IMG/VR virus record: IMGVR_UViG_3300021405_000036 | Location: 1 to 38,050 of that record | Length of the DNA stretch: 38,050 bases | Origin: a virus | Reading direction: 5' to 3' (one strand) | Shown: in pieces, positions 1 through 8,565 of the stretch | How positions within the stretch are numbered: position 1 is the stretch's first letter | Layout: every line of letters begins with the position of its first letter | The notes under the pieces: model-generated | What the model was told of the DNA's origin: nothing | The model's database searches: none | What the model saw: only the letters and a program-made list of their open reading frames with translations | Position numbers and translations under genes: made by a program

Positions 1-41
1 CGTTCTTCTTTCTTTTCCATCATCCGTGAGTCTTTTTTCAT
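1..41 (-). CDS. Start of 36-residue Lys-rich protein, cut by contig edge
   Basis: The first 14 codons of the gene that is complete at 37645-37755 lie here, beginning MKKDSRMMEKK. The rest continues across the circular junction. See the complete copy for description. It should be counted only once in the genome. Confidence 0.6.
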   Translation of the reverse strand, partial: MKKDSRMMEKKEE

Positions 42-43
42 TG

Positions 44-223
44 CTATTCCTTAGGTTGGGGTTGTAGTTTATCTAATTTATTCTCTGCCCATTGTAGCAT
101 TTGATTGGCTAACTGGCTTGCCTCTTGCGCTAGAAATTGTTGTACATCAGGGGTATGGGTTAAAAACTCAGCCTCTAATGCCTTTAACAATTGGTTTTGT
201 ATAAATGATGATAATAAACTCAT
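44..223 (-). CDS. Small hypothetical protein, 59 aa
   Basis: Unrecognised protein, complete here and repeated at 37758-37937 because of the contig overlap. It starts MSLLSSFIQNQ, ends LQPQPKE, and has an amphipathic helical middle (QQFLAQEASQLANQMLQWAENKLDKL). Its ATG overlaps the stop of the upstream 73-residue gene in an ATGA arrangement, so translation is probably coupled. It belongs to a run of tiny late genes downstream of the fibre gene on the minus strand. Function is unknown. A virion-assembly or accessory role is only suggested by position. Confidence 0.72.
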   Translation of the reverse strand: MSLLSSFIQNQLLKALEAEFLTHTPDVQQFLAQEASQLANQMLQWAENKLDKLQPQPKE

Positions 224-441
224 GATTTTCCCCTTTGATAACCACCTGGTTTTTTATAATCACTTTCCATTTTAACCGCTTCTAAATCCTCAGTGTAATC
301 ATTAGGGTCTTTTCTTTTTGGGGGTTTATTTCGAACATATTCCCCTTGCTCTTCAAAATCTCGTGCCATTCTTCTAGCTTCAGCGAGATTATGCTCTTTA
401 TGTCTATCCGTTTCATAAACAGAATTTTCTTTTTTAGCCAT
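220..441 (-). CDS. Small charged hypothetical protein, 73 aa
   Basis: Unrecognised hydrophilic protein (starts MAKKENSVYETD, ends GGYQRGKS), rich in Lys, Glu, Asp and Arg, with no membrane segment. Its ATG overlaps the preceding stop as TAATG, with an AAAGGAT Shine-Dalgarno inside the preceding gene. Its stop overlaps the next start as ATGA. It sits in a translationally coupled run of four tiny genes after the fibre gene. The right-hand copy (37934-38050) has a frame-breaking difference, which is best explained as a contig-end error. Confidence 0.72.
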   Translation of the reverse strand: MAKKENSVYETDRHKEHNLAEARRMARDFEEQGEYVRNKPPKRKDPNDYTEDLEAVKMESDYKKPGGYQRGKS

Positions 442-665
442 TATCCTTTAGCTCCTCTGTTTCCACCGTCTAATATTCTATCCGCTTTAGCATCAATCTT
501 TGCTTTGCTTGATGCAGATAGTTTTCCTTTATGTTCCATTTCAGATGCGCGTGCCTTTGCATTCCTGGCGTGATTTTTATCATTCATGGGATATTTTCGC
601 TCACCAGGGAGTCCAAAATCTGATTTTGGTAATTTATTTCTCTTTTTAGCATTCAACTCGCTCAT
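441..665 (-). CDS. Small basic phage protein with LPKSDFGLPGERKYP motif, 74 aa
   Basis: The N-terminal half carries KLPKSDFGLPGERKYPMND followed by HARNAKARASEME. I know this pattern from many small phage and prophage proteins of unknown role (SDF-LP-ER-YP, then H-RNA-AR). It is basic, without a membrane segment, and ends GGNRGAKG. An AAGGAG Shine-Dalgarno lies upstream of the ATG. The start overlaps the end of the 71-residue gene by 20 bases. Function is unknown; the motif match is from memory. Confidence 0.78.
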   Translation of the reverse strand: MSELNAKKRNKLPKSDFGLPGERKYPMNDKNHARNAKARASEMEHKGKLSASSKAKIDAKADRILDGGNRGAKG

Positions 666-861
666 CGGGCAAATCTCCTTGATTTAATTCTTCTTGTTTG
701 TCTTCTTGCTGTGCTGCGCATTCTGCGGCATGACACATATTTATTTGTTCACTGAGTATAGTAATGGCACCTAAACATTGAATGTAGGTATGCTGTGCTG
801 AATCACGTTGTTTGATAACATTATTTAATTGTTCTTTTAATGTTTCTACTGCTAACGACAT
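646..861 (-). CDS. Small hypothetical protein, 71 aa, helical N-terminus
   Basis: The frame is open further upstream, but I place the start at MSLAVETLKEQ because a perfect AAGGAG lies 8 bases upstream and because this avoids overlapping the fibre gene. Residues 6-40 look helical (LKEQLNNVIKQRDSAQ...). The C-terminal half is acidic, rich in Gln and Glu, and contains Cys-His (MCHAAEC). It is the first of the tiny genes after the fibre gene. Its function is not recognised. A chaperone or trimerisation role for the fibre is conceivable from position only. Confidence 0.72.
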   Translation of the reverse strand: MSLAVETLKEQLNNVIKQRDSAQHTYIQCLGAITILSEQINMCHAAECAAQQEDKQEELNQGDLPDERVEC

Positions 862-884
862 GTAAAACTCCTTTTGTTCAAATT

Positions 885-3278
885 TTATGAAAATTCCCAA
901 ACTACAATGACACCCGTTGAGCCATTACCACCCGCTCTGCTGACGGTTCCTGTAAAGCCTACAGCACCACTACCGCCCCCTCCATACTGACTTGCATTAT
1001 TTCCAGCAGTACTTGTGGTTAATGTATTATTAAATACTCCGGAAGCACCGCCCCCAAAATAGGAGCTACCCCCGTTTCCAGAACATGCATTATTTCCTAA
1101 TGCAACGCCACTACCTCCAGACCATCCACCTGTATTAATATCTCCATTTGATGAGGTGGAAGCAACACCTCCCTGATATACGCTAGTTCCTGAAATAGCA
1201 GATGCACCTTGCCCCCCGCCACCCCCAGGAGCGCTCATAGTATCAAAAGATGTCGCTGTGCCAGTTGTGCCTGTATTGGCGCCAGCCACACCACCAGCAC
1301 CTCCTCCTCCAACAGTGTAGGTATACGTTGAAGAAGCTGAACTAAAGAATTTTCTACAATAAGAGCCTCCTGCACCACCTCCGCCAGCTGAGATCCCTCC
1401 GGCGCCTCCTGCAATTCCCCCACCGCCTCCTCCTCCCCCTACACATTCCACCAAAATTGCTGAAACTCCAGCGGGTCTTGTATAAGTGGCTGATGAGCCG
1501 GAAGTAAGTATTTGAAAAGATTTTAAAGTACCTGATGCAGTTCCAGACGCCCATGTGCCATCACCACGCCAAAAGGTACTCGATGAGGCGCTTGTCCCTG
1601 AATTTAAATTGGTAACAGGTAAATTTCCGGTCACACCATTAGCAAGATTTACTTGATCCCATGCAGGATTATTTGTAGCACCTGTATTAGCTAAATAACG
1701 TGTTGCAGTAGTATTTTTAGCTAATGATGAAAGCACATTTGTAGCACTTCCGTAGAGTAAATCGCCTTGAGCCGAAGTAGAAGGATAAGTAGTGCTTGTC
1801 CAAGATGGAGCACTAGAAGCACCTGATTGCAAATGCTGCCCAGCTGTAGCCGTACCAGATAAAATAGCCCCTGCACTTGCTGTTGAATAGAATATGCCGC
1901 CATTACTAGCTGTTAAAGATGCGTTAGTTCCTCCATTGGCAAGCGCTATATTGGTACCTGTCCAAACTCCTGTTGTAATCGTACCCAATGTTGTTATAGA
2001 TGTTTGTCCAACATAACTTGCTGATATATCAATTACTGGAGTTGTGCCGCCCGTTGATGTAATTCGATTTGAAGTACCTGATACAGATGTTACTCCGGTT
2101 GCTGATGTCTCAATAGTCGCCCATGTTGACCCATCAACTGTTGCCTCAAATACTGTAGTTTGTGAGTTAAAGCGCATAGTACCCGCGCCACCTGCGCGAG
2201 CCGCTGTATTTCCTGAAGGCAATGTAACCCCACCAGTTCCAGGTAATATAGGATTGCTAACAATAGATATTACAGGAGTGGCACCCCCTGTTGATGCAAT
2301 CTGATTTGCAGTGCCGCTCACAGAGGTAACACCGGTGCCGGCAGGAATAGCCCATGTTCCATCCCCGCGCCAAAACGTCGTGCCAGAGGCAGAAGTACCA
2401 CTGTTGAGATTAGTAACCGGAAGGTTACCTGTAAATCCCACACTAATAGAACCACTGGCATTAGACACAAGTATATTTTGACCAGAGCCTATGGCGCCTG
2501 CAACAGGGTCTCCAGATGTCGTTCCAATCAATACCTGCCCCGCACCCAATAACACGGAGTTAATAGGACTAGCACCCTGACCAAGCAACACCGCATGTGG
2601 TGTGCTACCCGATAAATGCAATCCTGAAAAGGTAGGTGAGCTACCTGTAGCTATATCTTGAGGCAAGGACAAAGTCACATTACCCGTAGGAGATGACGCT
2701 ATAACTTGATTTGTTGTACCCGTTATCGAATGCACACTTGCGGTATACAATCCATCCGCATAAGTTTTATTGACTAAATCTGTTCCTGCAACAGGGGCTG
2801 CAACCACGGAGCCCGCGGTCAATGCAGCTGTAGAACCTGTAATCGTGGCACCCGGTATGGTTAATCCACTGGGTAGTGTTGTGCTTAAACTAGGTACTTT
2901 TGAGCCATCGGTCACTAAAACAGCATTAATGGCGCCAGCAATTGGAGATAATACTGTCCCCGCAGCCGGATAAAATACCAAATCATTTTGGTTGCCCGGG
3001 TTAACGGTACCTGTGCCACTCCCCGACAACTCCGTCCAAGTCGCTGTATTTGAATCATAATATTCATAGACAAATAATGTTTGATTAAAACGCAATCGAT
3101 TATTTGTAAGCAATGATGGGGCGGGACGTGCGGCCGTTGACCCTGGCGCTAAAAACGTCCAAGGGTTATTAAATTGGGTATTGATAGTTGCCGTACTATC
3201 TAACCCCACGGTAATGACACCTGGTGGCAAATCACCACCACTTGCAAATTGGCTAAACTTTATTGTTTGTATCGTCAT
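885..3278 (-). CDS. Tail fibre/adhesin with repeats and glycine-rich tip, 797 aa
   Basis: Probable receptor-binding fibre. The start is ATG at 3278, with AAGGA just upstream; the GTG one codon earlier is less likely. The N-terminal ~110 residues form a distinct block. The middle repeats modules twice: [18 protein letters not shown], and [25 protein letters not shown]. The last ~200 residues begin [18 protein letters not shown] and are a glycine-rich domain with long Gly runs separated by Ser, Thr and Asn, ending GVIVVWEFS. Such glycine-rich tips occur on phage adhesins (polyglycine-II sandwich in Salmonella phage S16 gp38). The terminal domain therefore probably touches the host surface. Fibre function is confident; receptor unknown. 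Confidence 0.85.
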   Translation of the reverse strand: MTIQTIKFSQFASGGDLPPGVITVGLDSTATINTQFNNPWTFLAPGSTAARPAPSLLTNNRLRFNQTLFVYEYYDSNTATWTELSGSGTGTVNPGNQNDLVFYPAAGTVLSPIAGAINAVLVTDGSKVPSLSTTLPSGLTIPGATITGSTAALTAGSVVAAPVAGTDLVNKTYADGLYTASVHSITGTTNQVIASSPTGNVTLSLPQDIATGSSPTFSGLHLSGSTPHAVLLGQGASPINSVLLGAGQVLIGTTSGDPVAGAIGSGQNILVSNASGSISVGFTGNLPVTNLNSGTSASGTTFWRGDGTWAIPAGTGVTSVSGTANQIASTGGATPVISIVSNPILPGTGGVTLPSGNTAARAGGAGTMRFNSQTTVFEATVDGSTWATIETSATGVTSVSGTSNRITSTGGTTPVIDISASYVGQTSITTLGTITTGVWTGTNIALANGGTNASLTASNGGIFYSTASAGAILSGTATAGQHLQSGASSAPSWTSTTYPSTSAQGDLLYGSATNVLSSLAKNTTATRYLANTGATNNPAWDQVNLANGVTGNLPVTNLNSGTSASSSTFWRGDGTWASGTASGTLKSFQILTSGSSATYTRPAGVSAILVECVGGGGGGGGIAGGAGGISAGGGGAGGSYCRKFFSSASSTYTYTVGGGGAGGVAGANTGTTGTATSFDTMSAPGGGGGQGASAISGTSVYQGGVASTSSNGDINTGGWSGGSGVALGNNACSGNGGSSYFGGGASGVFNNTLTTSTAGNNASQYGGGGSGAVGFTGTVSRAGGNGSTGVIVVWEFS

Positions 3279-3308
3279 CACTAATCCTTGTGATTAACTT
3301 AGGATAAA

Positions 3309-3644
3309 CTATCCTTGTATCTGCCTAAAGGATACACCAAAATAGGTAGTTGCGTCCGGCGTGCTAAAATGTAATACATCTCCCCCTCGCACATAACGCT
3401 TTTTAGGCTTGAATTCCACGAATGCTTGAGAGCCTGTGCTACCCGCAGTCACCACTGTCGGTACTACATTTAAACCCACATAAACATTTGTATTTACATT
3501 ATATTCAAAATAAGCCTGATAGACTAAATTACTAGCACCTGGAACCGTTACCGCTTGGGGCGTGCCTACTTGGACACTCACCTGGGAACAGGTATCACTA
3601 AAAGGCATTGTTTCCAGATAGTTTGCATTATATTGTGACGTCAT
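3309..3644 (-). CDS. Small beta-rich probable virion protein, 111 aa
   Basis: Lies between the 716-residue tail protein and the fibre, same strand, with AAGGAT upstream of its ATG (MTSQYNANYLETMPFS). The composition (Val, Thr, Tyr, alternating hydrophobics such as VYQAYFEYNV and VLHFSTPDATTYFGVSF) suggests a beta-sandwich. There is no signal peptide or membrane segment. A decoration, tail or adapter protein is plausible from context. I do not recognise the family. Confidence 0.75.
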   Translation of the reverse strand: MTSQYNANYLETMPFSDTCSQVSVQVGTPQAVTVPGASNLVYQAYFEYNVNTNVYVGLNVVPTVVTAGSTGSQAFVEFKPKKRYVRGGDVLHFSTPDATTYFGVSFRQIQG

Positions 3645-3659
3645 GTTTTATCCTTAAAA

Positions 3660-5810
3660 TTAGACTATTCCTAAGCGGGCATCGGCTGAGAAATGATAAA
3701 ATATATTACCAAAAGGTCTTGTTGATGTAGCAGTTGCGGCTGTAACTAAATCATTGGCATTTTTTGCAATGGCTGAAATTCCTCTATTGTCTGCAAGAAT
3801 CGTCCAGTTTGTTGTGGATGATATGGCAAGAGAATTTTGAGACGTTCCCCCACTGTATACATTAAATGTCACTGTATTAGCTGTACCAGAATCGGGAGAG
3901 TACAATACGACATTGGGCCCTGCACGCTTATAGGTATTAAATAGTGAGCCAAATGATGTCGCATAGCCTCGTACACTTCCGCCACTATAATCTGCTCCTT
4001 GTTCCTCAATTAAAGTGGTTGAAGATATGGTGCCTTCTGGAACGCCTGCGATATAATTAGTCTCATAATAATATTGGCATTCCTCAAGAACTTGATTAAA
4101 TGTTTGAGGTGCTGGACGTGTTGGAATATCGCCAGGGACTAAAGAAATTGAGTTAATAATAGCAACCGTAGCATTGGTATTATATGTAAATGTAACTAAA
4201 ACGCAGAATTTATCAGTATCACCAATTTGAGTTGCATTAATTATTTCCCAGCCATTAAATCCATAATCATTGGCACTATCATTAATTTCATCATTAGTCG
4301 TTACGACATTTAATGTACCTTGAGCAACTCCTGTGGTATCACCAATGCCCGCGCGTGGGACATAAGACCAGTTTTGCCCCTGGCCTGCTGTTGAATTTAA
4401 TGCAAAATCACCATTGGAACCCACAGTACCTAATTTTAGTGGTAATGTTGGAACAACTGCCGCTGATGAACCCCGTAACAAATAAATCTTAAATCCTATA
4501 GCTCCACCTACAGCTGTTTTATAAGCATTCAAATTAATTGATAAAGTCGTGCCTAGAATTTTTTTAGCTTGGGCCCCTGTGATGTATTGAGAGATATACC
4601 ATACTTCAGTATTGGCATTTCCAGTTGTAAATTCTAATCCTGAGCTTATCGCATTTCGCGCATAGCTTACACTTGCAGTACTACCCTGAACGCCTAGAGT
4701 TTGGTCCCAAAGATAGGCAAGACTTCCAGTTAAACTCCCAGTGGAACCAAATTGGGCGGGATTTAATGGGAAATCCCATGCTGTTAATAGGCTTGGGATG
4801 GGTTTAAAGAATATCGGATCTTTAAAATAATTAAATGTATGGTCAATCTGTCGGTTAATCGTATCCTGTGTGAAATTAACACTTACCGGTAAATCTTCTG
4901 CTAATATTTGAAAGCTTGTAAGGTAAATATCATTAGTACTAGCTAATTGAAGTTGATATTCAATGTAGGCATCAGGGGGAACATCAGAATTAGTTGTAGG
5001 AGGCAATTTAACCGGTGTTACAAAAGAGTATTGCGTTAATGTTGCATTAACAATTGGCACACTTAGAACGGTACCTAATGGTGTGCCTTGGGAATCCACA
5101 AGTATTGCTGTAAGAGGCTGGAAAGCAGGCCCGCTACTTCCAGTGGCCGCCGTTACTGCTGATGATACGTATTTACCCGCCCAGAGCATTCCATTTTGCT
5201 CAAATCGTTGTCGAAGCACAACTGAGTTGCTATTCCATCCACTTAATTGTAATCGTAGTGCGTAGGGGGCATTAGATGGATTAGAGCTTGTATTATTTAA
5301 TGGAACTTGAGTGATTGTTGCAGTCCCTGCCCCTCCTAAGTCTAAAAACCATCCTGGGGCTATTTCATAAGTACCGCCTGCTGTTATGGTTAATGGTACT
5401 TCAAAGTTTACTAGGGCAAATTGTGGGTTTGTAAACTCATTATCTGTTGTGGTTGCGACCGTATTAATTGATGATGAGTTCCCTGATGCAGGCGTATAAT
5501 CATCAACCTCATAGATTAGTGCATCGGCTTGTGAAGGTGGCATTGTGCCATCGTTTTGGCGAAATTCCAACCTATAAACTAGGGTTGGATCGGGGTTCCA
5601 AAAGATATCTAATGGTAATGTTCCATTGGCTAGAAACTGTATGGGTTGGTCCCAGGGTTGAGCTAGATTAATGTCATGAAAGACGTCTGCAAAATTATAG
5701 GGAATAGTGTTTTGTAGGACGTATAGATAAAACGTGTCATCGAATAGATGGCCTGTAAGGTCGGCCTCAAGCCATATCGGATTTATACCCCTAATACCTA
5801 CTGTTGGCAT
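3660..5810 (-). CDS. Large tail protein with N-terminal virion-attachment-like domain, 716 aa
   Basis: The start is ATG at 5810 (MPTVGIRGINPIW), 8 bases after AGGGA; the GTG at 5816 sits too close to that site. Residues 1-90 (LYVLQ-...-PIQFLANGTLP...VYRLEFRQ) resemble the layout of phage head-binding domains, where a short tail-attachment fold has prescribed 'property' strands. The remainder is beta-rich with Gly, Ser, Thr and Asn, and includes stretches resembling carbohydrate-binding sandwiches (about residues 125-310 and 345-580). No catalytic motif is evident. In the P22 order the tailspike follows the ejection proteins, as here. Tail fibre or spike is inferred; enzymatic activity is not supported. 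Confidence 0.75.
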   Translation of the reverse strand: MPTVGIRGINPIWLEADLTGHLFDDTFYLYVLQNTIPYNFADVFHDINLAQPWDQPIQFLANGTLPLDIFWNPDPTLVYRLEFRQNDGTMPPSQADALIYEVDDYTPASGNSSSINTVATTTDNEFTNPQFALVNFEVPLTITAGGTYEIAPGWFLDLGGAGTATITQVPLNNTSSNPSNAPYALRLQLSGWNSNSVVLRQRFEQNGMLWAGKYVSSAVTAATGSSGPAFQPLTAILVDSQGTPLGTVLSVPIVNATLTQYSFVTPVKLPPTTNSDVPPDAYIEYQLQLASTNDIYLTSFQILAEDLPVSVNFTQDTINRQIDHTFNYFKDPIFFKPIPSLLTAWDFPLNPAQFGSTGSLTGSLAYLWDQTLGVQGSTASVSYARNAISSGLEFTTGNANTEVWYISQYITGAQAKKILGTTLSINLNAYKTAVGGAIGFKIYLLRGSSAAVVPTLPLKLGTVGSNGDFALNSTAGQGQNWSYVPRAGIGDTTGVAQGTLNVVTTNDEINDSANDYGFNGWEIINATQIGDTDKFCVLVTFTYNTNATVAIINSISLVPGDIPTRPAPQTFNQVLEECQYYYETNYIAGVPEGTISSTTLIEEQGADYSGGSVRGYATSFGSLFNTYKRAGPNVVLYSPDSGTANTVTFNVYSGGTSQNSLAISSTTNWTILADNRGISAIAKNANDLVTAATATSTRPFGNIFYHFSADARLGIV

Positions 5811-5856
5811 TGTCACATTCCCTGTGTTTTTATTTTTATAAGTTTAGCATATTATT

Positions 5857-6000
5857 TTATTTTTTCTTCCTTTTCTCACCAGCTTCTGAATAGGCTATTG
5901 CTACAGCTTGTTTTTGTGGTTATCCAGCGTCCATTTCACGCTTCACATTCTCTGAAAATCCAGCACGTGTTTTAGCCTTCTTTCCTTTTATTAATGGCAT
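5857..6000 (-). pseudogene. Small basic phage protein gene broken by one ochre codon
   Basis: ATG at 6000 with an AAGGAT Shine-Dalgarno opens MPLIKGKKAK..., and 26 codons later (5920-5922) meets TAA. The same frame continues PQKQAVAIAYSEAGEKRKKK to a second TAA at 5857-5859. Small phage proteins I know have an MPL-KGKS...GKPQKQAVAIA pattern with Lys at the stop position. One A-to-T change (AAA to TAA) would explain the break. Options are a fresh nonsense mutation, a sequencing error, or suppression. The conserved C-terminal half argues that the break is recent. Confidence 0.7.
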
Positions 6001-6043
6001 TTTAATATCCTTATTAAATAATGCTTGTTTTTTGTTCATCCAC

Positions 6044-6071
6044 TTGATATTCTAGCAACTATAACTATAAA
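6044..6071 (+). promoter_or_regulatory. Sigma70-like promoter for plus-strand cassette
   Basis: TTGATA (6044-6049), a 16-base spacer and TATAAA (6066-6071) lie just before the ribosome-binding site GAGGT and the ATG at 6082. This is the only plus-strand gene pair within the leftward late block, so it needs its own promoter. Confidence 0.5.
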
Positions 6072-6081
6072 CGAGGTAATC

Positions 6082-6309
6082 ATGGCTAAAGAAGAGAATA
6101 TTGTTAATTATCCCAATAGCATTGATACTAGAGTAGCTTTACTTGAATCTTCTATAGCAACTATCAATCAAACCATGTTTCGTTTAGAAAATAAAATGGA
6201 TAAAGGATTTGATGATATGAAAAAAGATGCTAAAGCAGATTTTCGTTGGTTATTAACTATAATTGGTGGGCTAGGATTTATTATGGCTCATGGATTTCAC
6301 TGGTTTTAG
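6082..6309 (+). CDS. Small coiled-coil protein with C-terminal membrane segment (XhlA/holin-like), 75 aa
   Basis: The start is ATG at 6082 (MAKEENIVNY), preceded by GAGGT; the longer frame lacks a ribosome site. The middle (RVALLESSIATINQTMFRLENKMDKGFDDMKKD) is a helical coiled-coil candidate. The C-terminus FRWLLTIIGGLGFIMAHGF is one membrane segment. This soluble-helix-then-membrane plan resembles XhlA-type haemolysin/holin-associated proteins and similar phage lysis proteins. It is transcribed against the flanking late genes, with its own promoter and a 22-residue membrane peptide directly after it. A lysis role is an inference from topology; it could also be a membrane accessory protein. 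Confidence 0.72.
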   Translation: MAKEENIVNYPNSIDTRVALLESSIATINQTMFRLENKMDKGFDDMKKDAKADFRWLLTIIGGLGFIMAHGFHWF

Positions 6310-6318
6310 GGGGTTAAT

Positions 6319-6387
6319 ATGGGTATGGCAATAGCATCAATTTTATTGGCTTTTTTAGTTTGTTGGTTTTCTCCTCGTGGAGGTTAA
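6319..6387 (+). CDS. Tiny membrane peptide, 22 aa
   Basis: MGMAIASILLAFLVCWF, then SPRGG: one short hydrophobic helix with a small basic tail. The AGGGGG ribosome-binding site lies 5 bases before its ATG. The gene begins 9 bases after the XhlA-like gene, and its stop abuts the end of the converging 725-residue gene. It could be a holin or lysis partner, but at 22 residues it could also be chance. The good ribosome site is the main support. Confidence 0.45.
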   Translation: MGMAIASILLAFLVCWFSPRGG

Positions 6388-8565
6388 TTATTTAAATAAA
6401 GTTTTGAATATTTTATCCATGACATTAACCCCTATGAGGTAGCCAACTCCACTTCTGGCAACACTCCATAGCATAGATTTTAATTCATCTTTTTTCTTTT
6501 TATGTTGCTTTAATTTTTCATTGCGTTCTTTAGATTTTCCATATTTTTCTATTTCTGCTTCCAAATTTTCTATTTGTTTATTATTTTCTTCCAAAGCTTC
6601 AGTTAATTTATTAATTTCTTTTTCAATTTTATTTTTTTGTTCCTGAGCTCCTTTTGCCTGATTCGCCAATGATTCTTGACGAGCTCTAACATCTTCAGCT
6701 CGTTGAGTTGCTAAATTATGTACTTGTTGTGCGCGCTCTCCAGATTGTACGGCCCTTTCCTGTGCCTCCATGAGTCGCTGTGTAGGCTGATGTGTAGCAA
6801 TATAAGGCTCTGTCATTTCATTGTAAGTAAATAAATCTTGGGGTGAATTGGCATAAATCTGCCCTAAAGCTAAACGATTTAATTCTGGATTTCTTTGAAT
6901 CAGCTCTTGCAATGCACGATTCGACTCTGTAGTTCCACGGGTTGATTTAATAATGTTGTCCGGTGTTTTTCCTTCACGCAAAACCATGCGATAAACAGAA
7001 TTATTGTAAAATGGAATGACGCGCTGCCCCCATTGTCTATCCGCTGTAGTAAGATTATTGAATGTCGTTGTAGGAATTGAATCTCTAAGTAATTCTCTTT
7101 GTTCTCTAACTAAAGGCTCTAATTCTCTAGCTTGCATTTCCCAGCGCCTTCTTTCATCCGCTGGGATTCCTGTTTGTCGGGATCGACTTCTTGCTATGCG
7201 CTCTAAATCTCGTGTTGATTTATATATTTGAACAAAATCAGCGGCAGGCATCGAATTAAATTCTTCACCGCCCCATTGTTGCTGAAGTTGTTGCAATATA
7301 TTGTCATAAATAGCATCATTTTCTGAAGTAATAATCCCTTGATTCATTAAATCTACCATTTGATTATTAATTTCTGTAGCGCGAGCATTATTTGGAATCA
7401 ATATATTTCGTTCCCGCAAATCATTATCTACTGAGTCGTATAAGGGTCGAATAGAATTCTTAATTTCCTCAACGCCTCCTGAAATTAATGGAGATGCGCG
7501 TTCTGCAAAGTTTTGGCCCCTGCCTAGTTGTAAGCCTTGAGCTTCATGTGCTGCATTAATATTATCTTGTGATTGGGTTAATAATTGATTGGCTTCTTCA
7601 AGATTAGCCTCATGATTTAAATCAGGAATTAATTGGGATGGGTTAGTAATCTGGCCTTCATGTTGAGGTTTTATTTCATTTAATTGATTATTCAGATTAT
7701 TAATTTTTCCTTCTAAATCCTCTGATTTAACTTTTAATGCTTCTGGTGAGCTAGAGTGAGCTTGAGCTGTTTTTAAAGCACTTTCGCGTGCAGATAAATC
7801 AGCATCGGATTCTGCTAACTTATTTTCAAGACCTACATTGTCTCTATTTGCTTCAATCCATCCTGGGGCATTCTTAGCAGATTTTAATGCATGTTCGGCA
7901 ATGAATGAACCCAAGGCGGCATGCACTGGGTCGCCCCCTTGCCCCGCAACAGTGGAACTTATTGCCGCAGTTCTTCCCAATTTTGATGGAATATTAGCAA
8001 TCGGTTTTCGAGCTAATAACATTTGCGCAATCGCTCTTAATTCGGACTCTCCCTCTTTAGTCGCGTCAACGCCAAATTTTTTTTCATAATCTTGCATCAA
8101 CTCATATGGCGTTGGTGTTTTATGTAATCCTTTATATAGAGCGCCATTGGGTTCTGCAAACTTTTCAGATAAATAACGAGCACCAGCTTGGGGGGCACTC
8201 AATAATCCGGCAATACCCTCCGCACCACCAATTCCAGCCTGCCCTAAAGAATGGTACCAAGGCTCTTCTTTAATGTATTTATTTCCTGCACGAATATGTT
8301 CTGGAATATTCATCAGTCCTTTTAAGGCCTCGCCTGGAGCTGATAGGGTTGATTCTATTATGTCGCGACCTATTCCTCCTAGTCCTTGGAATTGATAAGG
8401 AGATTCTTCTTCTGCTGTAGGTTGTTCAGGCATTGGTTTTTTGGATGCTTTAGATGGACTTGAATTATTAGGTGCAAAATGCTTTTTCAAAACCGATTCA
8501 ATTTGGTCATGAGGCATATCATCTGGAAATTCGGCAATTTGTCCATTAGGCAATTCAATTTCCAT
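6388..8565 (-). CDS. Probable DNA ejection protein (P22 gp16 position), 725 aa
   Basis: Third of three consecutive genes in the slot held by P22 genes 7, 20 and 16. The N-terminus MEIELPNGQIAEFPDDMPHDQIE matches the short 'I-LPNG---FP--M---I' motif common at the N-termini of large phage virion and ejection proteins. Residues ~60-210 are Gly/Ala-rich amphipathic stretches (GGAEGIAGLLSAPQAG). Residues ~230-300 and ~630-700 are coiled coils. The last ~20 residues are hydrophobic (GVGYLIGVNVMDKIF). Its ATG overlaps the previous stop (TAATG), with GGGAGG upstream. The role would be to leave the virion and help DNA cross the envelope; this is inferred from order and composition. Confidence 0.72.
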   Translation of the reverse strand: MEIELPNGQIAEFPDDMPHDQIESVLKKHFAPNNSSPSKASKKPMPEQPTAEEESPYQFQGLGGIGRDIIESTLSAPGEALKGLMNIPEHIRAGNKYIKEEPWYHSLGQAGIGGAEGIAGLLSAPQAGARYLSEKFAEPNGALYKGLHKTPTPYELMQDYEKKFGVDATKEGESELRAIAQMLLARKPIANIPSKLGRTAAISSTVAGQGGDPVHAALGSFIAEHALKSAKNAPGWIEANRDNVGLENKLAESDADLSARESALKTAQAHSSSPEALKVKSEDLEGKINNLNNQLNEIKPQHEGQITNPSQLIPDLNHEANLEEANQLLTQSQDNINAAHEAQGLQLGRGQNFAERASPLISGGVEEIKNSIRPLYDSVDNDLRERNILIPNNARATEINNQMVDLMNQGIITSENDAIYDNILQQLQQQWGGEEFNSMPAADFVQIYKSTRDLERIARSRSRQTGIPADERRRWEMQARELEPLVREQRELLRDSIPTTTFNNLTTADRQWGQRVIPFYNNSVYRMVLREGKTPDNIIKSTRGTTESNRALQELIQRNPELNRLALGQIYANSPQDLFTYNEMTEPYIATHQPTQRLMEAQERAVQSGERAQQVHNLATQRAEDVRARQESLANQAKGAQEQKNKIEKEINKLTEALEENNKQIENLEAEIEKYGKSKERNEKLKQHKKKKDELKSMLWSVARSGVGYLIGVNVMDKIFKTLFK

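Larger units (their letters stand above)
1..337. repeat. Terminal direct repeat, left copy (circular contig overlap)
   Basis: This stretch recurs at 37715-38050. The two copies agree base for base until the last ~25 bases, where base 314 is C here and A at 38028, and the A at 328 is missing from the right copy. Differences only at the contig end look like assembly or read error rather than two biological alleles. The simplest reading is a circular or circularly permuted genome whose assembly overran its own start. True terminal repeats of about 336 bp cannot be excluded. Confidence 0.93.

Noticed and set aside
1235-1554. Minus-strand alternative frames in the glycine-rich fibre tip
   Set aside because: Low-complexity GC-rich DNA opens several frames. 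Only the Gly frame continues the fibre.
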